Shown in pieces: positions 1 to 4,973 of a stretch of 5,580 nucleotides of DNA. Below the pieces are notes generated by a model. That model was not told where the DNA came from, did not search any database, and saw only the letters and a list, made by a program, of their open reading frames with translations. Location of the stretch: the NCBI GenBank assembly GCA_023427705.1, contig JAEZAL010000201.1, positions 1 to 5,580 on the forward strand, in the 5' to 3' direction. Position 1 is the first letter of the stretch; each line of letters opens with the position of its first letter. The position numbers were made by a program, and so were the translations under genes. The DNA is from Bacillota bacterium (GTDB lineage Bacteria; Bacillota; Clostridia; Clostridiales; Clostridiaceae).

Positions 1-958
1 TTCCAGTAGATAATTGGTTTTTATAAGCAAAGTTAAGTTCATTTATAACTTTTTTAAATTTATCTCCACCTAATCTCTTTTTTAACCTATCCATACTTGA
101 ATATATGTAATTAAACCATGTATTTAAACCTTCTTCATATCCATATAAATTAGTGTATTCTATTTGAGCTTCAATAACATATTCTTTTAATGTATTTTCT
201 ATACGTTCTTCCAAGCTTGAAGATAAAAGAACTATATCACCAGAGCGAAAGAAGTTAAAAAATTCTTGAGGAATAAAGTTTTTACCTATATTTTTACCTT
301 CATCTTCAAACACTATATATTTATATCCTACATTTTGTGCTTTTATTAACTCATAAGCTAAATTATTTTCAAAGTTTATTTGAGTGGGTTGTGGATTAAC
401 ATGGGCTCCAAAAGAAGATCCCCTATGATTAGCTATTCCTTCTAAGTCAATTGAATTTTTTAATTCTTTCAATAACTTAGTTTTACCAGAACCAGTATAT
501 CCAGTTAGTACTAAGGGTGTATAATTCTGATTTTCTTTTGAAAGAGAATTTAATAAGTAGTTACGGAAAGCTTTATATCCTCCTAAAATTCTTGGAACAT
601 CCATATTTAATTCTTCATTTATCCATTCTTGAGCTATTCTAGATCTAGAACCACCTCTAAAGCAATAAATAATAGTTTCTGGGTTTTCTTTAATAAAGCT
701 TATCCACATATTAACCCTATCTTCTTTAATTTTTCCAGAGACAAGCCTATACCCAAGTTTAGTAGCTTCTTCGTTTCCTTTTTCTTTATAACAAATACCG
801 ATTATGTGTCTTTCTTCATTATTTAGTATTGGCATATTAATACTATTTATAAAAGCTCCTTTTTCAAATTCTATAGGAGCTCTTACATCTACTAATGGAA
901 TATTATTTAGTACTATATTTTTAAAATCCTTTACTTCATATAATTTTTTATCTATCAT
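1..958 (-). CDS. selU: tRNA 2-selenouridine synthase SelU/MnmH (C-terminus cut by window edge)
   Basis: This enzyme replaces sulfur by selenium in 2-thiouridine at the wobble position of tRNAs for Lys, Glu and Gln, using selenophosphate from SelD and passing through a geranylated intermediate (family knowledge). About 319 residues are visible; the family is usually about 350-370, so roughly the last 30-50 are missing. Residues 1-135 form a rhodanese domain: VDVRAPIEFEKGAF near 23-36, the family signature NNEERHIIGICYK near 46-58, and the catalytic loop YCFRGGSRS with Cys99. A P-loop follows (GYTGSGKT, 153-160), then HRGSSFG near 179-185. The ATG at 956-958 is preceded by AGAAGG (972-967) with 8 nt spacing. 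The gene is transcribed away from the rhodanese and CoADR-RHD genes. Its presence implies that the organism makes selenophosphate, although selD is not in this window. The identification is firm. Confidence 0.96.
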   Translation of the reverse strand, partial: MIDKKLYEVKDFKNIVLNNIPLVDVRAPIEFEKGAFINSINMPILNNEERHIIGICYKEKGNEEATKLGYRLVSGKIKEDRVNMWISFIKENPETIIYCFRGGSRSRIAQEWINEELNMDVPRILGGYKAFRNYLLNSLSKENQNYTPLVLTGYTGSGKTKLLKELKNSIDLEGIANHRGSSFGAHVNPQPTQINFENNLAYELIKAQNVGYKYIVFEDEGKNIGKNFIPQEFFNFFRSGDIVLLSSSLEERIENTLKEYVIEAQIEYTNLYGYEEGLNTWFNYIYSSMDRLKKRLGGDKFKKVINELNFAYKNQLSTG

Positions 959-999
959 AAATTCAACCTTCTATTTTAAAATTTTTTCTAATAGTAAAA

Positions 1000-1028
1000 A
1001 TTATATAGAAATATTAAAAATATTTCAA
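1000..1028 (-). promoter_or_regulatory. Sigma-A promoter of selU
   Basis: Read on the minus strand, TTGAAA (1028-1023) and a perfect TATAAT (1005-1000) are separated by exactly 17 bases. Transcription would start near 993 and give a leader of about 35 bases before the selU ATG, carrying the AGAAGG ribosome binding site. This is the best promoter match in the window. It lies in the 149-bp gap between the divergent selU and rhodanese genes. Confidence 0.75.
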
Positions 1029-1068
1029 TTATTGTGACTAAGTTACATAAAAATAATTATTTATGAAT

Positions 1069-1074
1069 TACAAT
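1069..1074 (+). promoter_or_regulatory. Possible -10 box for the rhodanese gene
   Basis: TACAAT matches the -10 consensus at 5 of 6 bases and would start transcription near 1081, just before the AGGAGA ribosome binding site at 1095-1100. No good -35 hexamer lies 16-19 bases upstream, so the promoter is either weak, activator-dependent or not real. The call is tentative because the whole gap is AT-rich and chance -10 matches are common. Confidence 0.25.
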
Positions 1075-1107
1075 ATAAATATAAAGAATTACATAGGAGA
1101 TGGTAAG

Positions 1108-1428
1108 ATGTTTGGATTATTTAATAAAAGCACTGGAAAGGTTATAAATGTTAATGATATTGATAATTTAATTGGAAAGATTAATTTAATAGATATAAGA
1201 GAACCTTTTGAATATAAAAGAGGTAGCATAAAAACTGCAAAAAATATACCAATGGGAGAACTTTTAGAAGAACCAGAGAAGTATTTAAATAAGGATAAGG
1301 AATATCATATTCTTTGTCAATCAGGGGGGAGAAGTCAAAGAGCTTGTAGTAAGTTAACTACTTTGGGTTATGATGTTGTTAATGTGTCTGGTGGAGTAGG
1401 TTCTTATGCAGGAAGTAAAAGAAAATAG
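1108..1428 (+). CDS. Single-domain rhodanese-like sulfurtransferase
   Basis: This 106-residue cytosolic rhodanese has the size of PspE/GlpE/YtwF-type proteins and probably carries sulfane sulfur as a cysteine persulfide. The domain begins with VNDIDNL and LIDIREPFEYKRGSI (27-41), followed by AKNIP (44-48). The active-site loop is CQSGGRS (70-76) with catalytic Cys70; a second cysteine is Cys80. The C-terminal VSGGV at 93-97 is the usual last rhodanese strand and turn. There is no signal peptide. The start at 1108 is chosen because AGGAGA (1095-1100) sits 7 bases upstream. An in-frame ATG at 1063 would add 15 residues unlike the family and has no ribosome binding site. The next gene, 114 bases downstream on the same strand, is CoADR-RHD, which suggests a shared role in persulfide handling. 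The physiological sulfur donor and acceptor cannot be told from sequence. Confidence 0.93.
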   Translation: MFGLFNKSTGKVINVNDIDNLIGKINLIDIREPFEYKRGSIKTAKNIPMGELLEEPEKYLNKDKEYHILCQSGGRSQRACSKLTTLGYDVVNVSGGVGSYAGSKRK

Positions 1429-1442
1429 TAAAAGATATTTTT

Positions 1443-1465
1443 TTATACATTATGAATATGTATAA
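1443..1465 (+). promoter_or_regulatory. Inverted repeat, candidate operator upstream of CoADR-RHD
   Basis: A perfect 8-bp inverted repeat, TTATACAT - 7 bases - ATGTATAA, is centred at 1454 in the 114-bp gap between the rhodanese and CoADR-RHD genes. The right arm overlaps a perfect TATAAT (1461-1466). A poly-T stretch lies where the -35 would be, so the promoter itself is uncertain. An operator overlapping a -10 box would suit a dimeric repressor. It is not followed by a T-run, so it is not a terminator. It lacks the C/G-rich core expected of a CsoR/CstR-type operator. Which regulator binds here, if any, is unknown. Confidence 0.4.
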
Positions 1466-1542
1466 TTAAAGTAGTAATTCAGTAAGATTGAGCATTAAAG
1501 TATTAATCAGGTTGTTTATAATAAATATTGGGAGGTTTTGAT

Positions 1543-3240
1543 ATGAAAAAAATACTAATAGTTGGTGGAGTTGCAGGTGGAGCATCAGCTGCTGCAAGAC
1601 TAAGAAGATTAAGTGAAGAAGATAATATTATTATGTTTGAAAAAGGGCCTCATGTTTCTTTCTCAAACTGTGCACTTCCATATCATTTAAGTGGAATAAT
1701 TGATGAATCTGATAAGCTAGTACTTATGAGTCCTGAAAAATTTAAGTCACAGTATAATATTGAAGCAAGGGTAAATAGTGAGGTAATTTCTATAGATAGA
1801 GAAAATAAGGAAATAGAAGTGAAAAACTATTTAACTGGAGAGGTTTATAAAGAAAGTTATGATAAATTAATTTTATCTCCAGGAGCAAGACCAATAGTAC
1901 CTAATATTCCTGGTATTGAAAAAGTAAATGTTTTTACAATTAGAAATGTAGTTGACATAGATAAATTAAATAAATTTGTTAAAGAGCTTAATACTAAGGA
2001 TGTAGCAGTTATAGGTGGTGGATTTATCGGAGTAGAAGCTGCTGAAAACTTAAGAGAAGCAGGATATAATGTTTCATTAATTGAAGCATTAAATCAAATA
2101 TTAAAACCTTTTGATTATGATATGGTTCAAATATTACATAAAGAAATTTATGATAAGGGAATTAATTTAATTGTAGGCGATAAGGTAGAGAATTTTGAAG
2201 AAAATAAAATAGTATTAAATTCTGGTAAAAAGATTGATGCAAAGGCTGTAGTAATGGCAATAGGAGTTGCACCTGAAACTACTTTAGCAAAGGAAGCTGG
2301 ACTTGAAATTGGAGTAACTGGAGCTATTAAAGTAGATAGTAATTATAAAACAAGTGATTCTGATATATATGCAGTTGGTGATGCAATTGAAGTTTATCAT
2401 GCATTAAGTCATAGTGCAACAAAGGTATCTTTAGCAGGTCCTGCATTAAAGCAAGCAAGATCAGTAGCTGATCATATTAACGGGAAAAAAGGAATAAATA
2501 AAGGTTATATAGGATCTTCAGCTATAAAGGTATTTGATTATAATGCTGCATCTACAGGGTTAAATGAAGGACTTATAAAAGCATTAAATATGAATATAAA
2601 CTATGATATAGTAAGGTTAATAACAAATGATAAGGTAGGAATTATGCCAGATTCTAAGCCTCTTCACTTTAAATTATTATTTGAAGTACCAACAGGAAAA
2701 GTATTAGGTGCACAAGCAATAGGATTAGGTGATGTAGCTAAGAGAGTAGATGTAGTTGCTACATTAATTAAACTTGGTGGAACAGTAGAAGATTTAAAGG
2801 ATTTAGAACTTTGTTATGCACCACCATATAGTACGGCTAAGGATGTTGTAAATTACGCTGGATATATTGCTTCAAATTTATTAAATGGTGACTTTAAACA
2901 AGTTAATGTTGATAAAGTAAGAGAATTAGTAGAAAGCAATGCTTATATTATAGATGTAAGAGAAATTAGAGAATATGAAAATGGACATATAAAGGGAGCA
3001 AAAAATATTCCGTTAAGTCAATTAAGAGAAAGAGTTAATGAAATTCCAAAGGATGTTCCAGTTTATTTACACTGTAGAACAGGACAAAGAAGCTATAATG
3101 CTGCTTTAGCATTACAAAATCTTGGATATAAAAATGTTCATAATGTAACTGGTAGTTTCTTAGGATTATCATTCTATGAATATTATAATGATGTAACTAC
3201 AAATAGAGAAAGTATAGTTACAAAATATAACTTTAGATAA
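1543..3240 (+). CDS. CoA-disulfide/persulfide reductase with C-terminal rhodanese domain (CoADR-RHD)
   Basis: This 565-residue flavoprotein joins a pyridine-nucleotide-disulfide oxidoreductase to a rhodanese. Characterised fusions of this layout reduce CoA disulfide, CoA persulfide or polysulfide with NAD(P)H. Residues 4-15 hold the FAD dinucleotide motif (IVGGVAGGAS). SFSNCALPYHLSG contains the single redox Cys43, at the position known for the S. aureus enzyme. The NAD(P)H motif GGGFIG is at 158-163, the second FAD motif YAVGDA at 276-281, and LCYAPPYS near 423-430 carries Tyr425 and Tyr429 of the dimer-interface active site. The rhodanese spans about 454-550 with IIDVREIREYENGHI (469-483) and loop HCRTGQRS, catalytic Cys511. 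All key residues are intact. Start: GGGAGG (1529-1534) precedes the ATG at 1543; an in-frame TTG at 1528 overlaps that site and is rejected. Whether the natural substrate is CoA-S-S-CoA or persulfide is not decided by sequence. Confidence 0.95.
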   Translation: MKKILIVGGVAGGASAAARLRRLSEEDNIIMFEKGPHVSFSNCALPYHLSGIIDESDKLVLMSPEKFKSQYNIEARVNSEVISIDRENKEIEVKNYLTGEVYKESYDKLILSPGARPIVPNIPGIEKVNVFTIRNVVDIDKLNKFVKELNTKDVAVIGGGFIGVEAAENLREAGYNVSLIEALNQILKPFDYDMVQILHKEIYDKGINLIVGDKVENFEENKIVLNSGKKIDAKAVVMAIGVAPETTLAKEAGLEIGVTGAIKVDSNYKTSDSDIYAVGDAIEVYHALSHSATKVSLAGPALKQARSVADHINGKKGINKGYIGSSAIKVFDYNAASTGLNEGLIKALNMNINYDIVRLITNDKVGIMPDSKPLHFKLLFEVPTGKVLGAQAIGLGDVAKRVDVVATLIKLGGTVEDLKDLELCYAPPYSTAKDVVNYAGYIASNLLNGDFKQVNVDKVRELVESNAYIIDVREIREYENGHIKGAKNIPLSQLRERVNEIPKDVPVYLHCRTGQRSYNAALALQNLGYKNVHNVTGSFLGLSFYEYYNDVTTNRESIVTKYNFR

Positions 3241-3275
3241 TATCAAATTTAAATAAATATTAATTATACTACGAT

Positions 3276-3313
3276 TAAATGAGGAGTTGCTTAGGTAACT
3301 CCTCATTTATTTT
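3276..3313 (+). terminator. Rho-independent terminator after CoADR-RHD
   Basis: A 13-bp perfect stem (3276-3288 with 3297-3309, core ATGAGGAGTT/AACTCCTCAT) closes an 8-base loop and is followed by TTTT (3310-3313). It lies 36 bases after the CoADR-RHD stop. No T-run follows on the minus strand, so it is plus-strand only. It separates the sulfur genes from pepT. Confidence 0.88.
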
Positions 3314-3353
3314 AATAGAGAAAAGAGATGAAGTTTATAGATATTTTATGTTT

Positions 3354-3397
3354 TTAACAATATTTTATACAAATATTTTAATAGAATATGCTAAAAT
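3354..3397 (+). promoter_or_regulatory. pepT: Candidate promoters of pepT (two overlapping options)
   Basis: Option one is TTAACA (3354-3359) and TTTAAT (3377-3382) with a 17-base spacer, each 5 of 6 to consensus. Option two is an extended -10, TATGCTAAAAT (3387-3397), fitting the Gram-positive TRTGnTATAAT pattern but without a good -35. Either would leave a leader of roughly 90-110 bases before the pepT start. The choice between them cannot be made from sequence alone. Confidence 0.5.
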
Positions 3398-3426
3398 ATA
3401 GAGTATAAGATAAAATGTGGAATATA

Positions 3427-3454
3427 AATATTACTATTTAGTAGAATATTTTTT
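3427..3454 (+). other. AT-rich hairpin plus T-run in pepT leader
   Basis: AATATTACT (3427-3435) can pair with AGT and AATATT (3440-3450), leaving a 2-base AG bulge, and the right arm runs into six T residues (3449-3454). The shape is that of a weak terminator or attenuator between the pepT promoter and its ribosome binding site. The stem has a single C-G pair and is probably unstable, so it may well be chance in such AT-rich DNA. Confidence 0.2.
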
Positions 3455-3473
3455 ATAAATAAGTAATAAAACA

Positions 3474-3488
3474 ATGGAGAATGGAGAG
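3474..3488 (+). promoter_or_regulatory. pepT: Duplicated ribosome binding site that decides the pepT start
   Basis: The heptamer ATGGAGA occurs twice back to back (3474-3480 and 3481-3487). The second copy gives GGAGAG (3483-3488), 7 bases before the ATG at 3496, which is ideal spacing. The first copy ends directly against the in-frame ATG at 3481, too close for initiation. The second ATG (3496) is therefore the start. Confidence 0.7.
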
Positions 3489-3495
3489 TGACATT

Positions 3496-4713
3496 ATGAA
3501 AAAAGTAGAAGAAAGATTTTTAGAATATGTCAAGATTAATACAAAATCTGATGAAACAACTAGAGTAACACCAAGTACTAAAGGACAGCTGGTGCTTGCT
3601 GAAATATTATGTAATGAATTAAAAGAGTTAGGTTTAAAAGATGCAAGAATAAGTGAGTATGGATATGTATATGCAACCTTAGAAAAAAACTGTAATAGGG
3701 ACTTACCTTCAATAGGGTTTATAGCTCATATGGACACAGCTCCTGATTACAGTGGAGAAAATGTAAATCCTCAAATAGTTGAAAATTATGATGGTGGGGA
3801 TATTAAATTAAATGATTCAGTAGTTTTATCTCCAAAATTTTCACCAGAATTAAAACTGTATATAGGACAAAGATTAATTACAACAGATGGTAATACTCTT
3901 TTAGGAGCAGATGATAAGGCTGGACTTGCAGAAATAATGACTGCAGTTGAGTACTTAATAAATCATCCAGAAATAGAGCATGGAGATATAAAGATTGGAT
4001 TTACTCCAGATGAAGAAATAGGCGAGGGTGCAGATCACTTTGATGTTGAAGGCTTTGGAGCAGACTTTGCATATACTATGGATGGTGGAAGAGTAGGAGA
4101 ATTAGAATTTGAAAACTTTAATGCAGCAGGTGTTAAAGTTAAGATTACAGGTGTTAATGTTCATCCGGGCTATGCTAAAGATAAAATGTTAAATTCTATT
4201 ATGGTAGCTAATGAGTTTATTAATAGCTTGCCACTAGATGAAGTTCCTGAAAAGACAGAAAGATATGAAGGTTTTTATCATCTTACAGATATAAATGCTA
4301 CAGTTGAAAATACTACATTAAGTTATATTATTAGAGATTTCTTTACTGATACTTTTGAAGCAAGAAAAAATAAGCTTAAAGAAATTGAAAAAGAATTAAA
4401 TGAAAAATACGGTGAAGGAACTGTAGTTGTAGAAATTAAAGAGCAATACAGAAATATGAAGGAAAAAATAGAGCCTGTTATGCATATTATAGATAACGCT
4501 AATGAAGCAATGATAGAAGCAAATGTTACTCCTAATATTAGACCGATAAGAGGAGGTACAGATGGTGCTAGATTATCATTTATGGGATTACCAACTCCTA
4601 ATATATTTGCTGGGGGAGAAAACTTCCACGGAAAATATGAATATGTACCAATCGAATCAATGGAAAAAGCTGTAGAAGTAATTATTAACATAGTAAAAAG
4701 ATACGGTAAATAA
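3496..4713 (+). CDS. pepT: Peptidase T (tripeptide aminopeptidase, M20B)
   Basis: This cytosolic di-zinc aminopeptidase removes the N-terminal residue from tripeptides in the last steps of peptide use. At 405 residues it has the family length (about 405-410). All expected metal and catalytic positions are present: His78 and Asp80 in AHMDTAP, bridging Asp140 in LGADDKAG, catalytic Glu173 and ligand Glu174 in TPDEEIGEG, Asp196 in YTMDGG, and His378 in GGENFHGKYEY. The lid/dimerisation region follows Asp196 (VHPGYAKDKMLNS) and substrate-binding RPIRGGTDGARLS lies near 352-364. The start at 3496 is set by GGAGAG 7 bases upstream; the ATG at 3481 would add five residues and lies on the ribosome binding site. 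It stands alone between two terminators and is probably monocistronic. There is no signal peptide. The identification is very secure. Confidence 0.97.
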   Translation: MKKVEERFLEYVKINTKSDETTRVTPSTKGQLVLAEILCNELKELGLKDARISEYGYVYATLEKNCNRDLPSIGFIAHMDTAPDYSGENVNPQIVENYDGGDIKLNDSVVLSPKFSPELKLYIGQRLITTDGNTLLGADDKAGLAEIMTAVEYLINHPEIEHGDIKIGFTPDEEIGEGADHFDVEGFGADFAYTMDGGRVGELEFENFNAAGVKVKITGVNVHPGYAKDKMLNSIMVANEFINSLPLDEVPEKTERYEGFYHLTDINATVENTTLSYIIRDFFTDTFEARKNKLKEIEKELNEKYGEGTVVVEIKEQYRNMKEKIEPVMHIIDNANEAMIEANVTPNIRPIRGGTDGARLSFMGLPTPNIFAGGENFHGKYEYVPIESMEKAVEVIINIVKRYGK

Positions 4714-4750
4714 TTAAAAAATGAAAAAATGAAAAATAAAAGAATTATGG

Positions 4751-4781
4751 ATAAAAACTCCCTATTAAGGGGAGTTTTTAT
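4751..4781 (+). terminator. Rho-independent terminator after pepT
   Basis: AAAAACTCCCT pairs with GGGGAGTTTTT, giving a stem of 12 Watson-Crick pairs plus one U-G pair (4751-4763 with 4769-4781) around a 5-base ATTAA loop. The right arm ends in TTTTT (4775-4779), and the left arm begins with the matching A-run, so it can act on both strands. It lies 37 bases after the pepT stop. Confidence 0.85.
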
Positions 4782-4871
4782 AAAATGCTTTAAGTGATTT
4801 TAAACATATTACAACACTAGTCATGAAATATTTATAATATCAATGCGATCCATAGTGCTTAATACATAATT

Positions 4872-4897
4872 AAAGGAATAAACTCCTTTGGAGTTTA
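4872..4897 (+). other. Hairpin with two mutually exclusive pairings
   Basis: TAAACTCC (4879-4886) and GGAGTTTA (4890-4897) form a perfect 8-bp stem with a TTT loop. The same TCC of the left arm can pair instead with AAAGGA just upstream (4872-4877 with 4884-4889, 6-base loop). The two folds exclude each other. It is not followed by a T-run, so it is not itself a terminator. Confidence 0.45.
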
Positions 4898-4941
4898 AAA
4901 ATTTCATAATTCAGCTTGTCTGAATTATTTCCTGAAATTTT
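4898..4941 (+). other. Long bulged stem-loop ahead of the kinase gene
   Basis: An outer 9-bp stem (AAAATTTCA 4898-4906 with TGAAATTTT 4933-4941) stacks on an inner 8-bp stem (TAATTCAG 4907-4914 with CTGAATTA 4920-4927), with a 5-base CTTGT loop. Only a one-sided TTTCC bulge (4928-4932) interrupts it. The 17 perfect pairs are far beyond chance for a 44-base stretch, even at this base composition. The right arm ends TTTTCATTTT, so it could also slow or end transcription. It begins directly after the preceding hairpin and ends 26 bases before the kinase ribosome binding site. Confidence 0.6.
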
Positions 4942-4966
4942 CATTTTACATTATTCATTTTTCCTT

Positions 4967-4973
4967 GGGGGTG
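4967..4973 (+). promoter_or_regulatory. Strong extended Shine-Dalgarno sequence of the kinase gene
   Basis: GGGGGTG can pair with the 16S anti-Shine-Dalgarno over seven bases (one G-U), equivalent to GGAGGTG. The start codon should then lie about 5-8 bases further on, near 4979-4982, where the reading frame has ATT (4980). The only GTG (4971) lies inside this sequence and the TTG (4965) lies before it. Confidence 0.5.

Larger units (their letters stand above)
4717..4962. repeat. Possible MITE-like intergenic element with imperfect A-rich inverted ends
   Basis: The left end (AAAAATGAA from 4717, then a second ATGAAAAAT unit) resembles the reverse complement of the right end (AAAAATGAATAATG reading back from 4962). 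Inside each end lies a hairpin built on the same AAACTCC/GGAGTTT arms (4751-4781 and 4879-4897). This mirrored layout suits a small non-autonomous or palindromic intergenic repeat. Against it: the end match is low in complexity, it is only exact over about nine bases, and no target-site duplication is visible. A second genomic copy would be needed to confirm it. Confidence 0.3.
4714..4970. other. Gene-free, structured region between pepT and the kinase
   Basis: No credible coding region exists here on either strand; the longest reading from an ATG is under ten codons. The stretch holds an A-rich run (4716-4740), the pepT terminator, about 85 bases without clear signals (4785-4870), two adjacent hairpins (4879-4897 and 4898-4941) and a T-rich run of CATTTT/CATTTTT units (4942-4962). 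No convincing promoter for the downstream kinase was found in it. Confidence 0.7.

Noticed and set aside
629..1037. Two plus-strand open frames (65 and 77 codons) antisense to selU
   Set aside because: They lie opposite the firmly identified selU reading frame, have no family-like sequence and no ribosome binding sites; they are mirror artefacts of its codon pattern.
1033..1047. Crp/Fnr-like box TGTGA-N5-TTACA in the selU/rhodanese gap
   Set aside because: The spacer is five, not six, the arms mismatch and the symmetry does not extend outward; a chance match is likely in this AT-rich gap.
1063..1107. Longer N-terminus for the small rhodanese from the ATG at 1063
   Set aside because: No ribosome binding site precedes it, whereas AGGAGA is ideally spaced for the ATG at 1108; the extra 15 residues do not look like the family.
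3279..3401. 40-codon open frame starting inside the CoADR-RHD terminator
   Set aside because: It has no ribosome binding site, starts within the terminator stem, overlaps the pepT promoter region and has no recognisable sequence.
4323..4691. 122-codon open frame antisense to pepT
   Set aside because: It is fully inside pepT on the other strand. Its hydrophobic, Ser/Ile-rich composition is what the reverse of Asp/Glu/Asn-rich codons gives.
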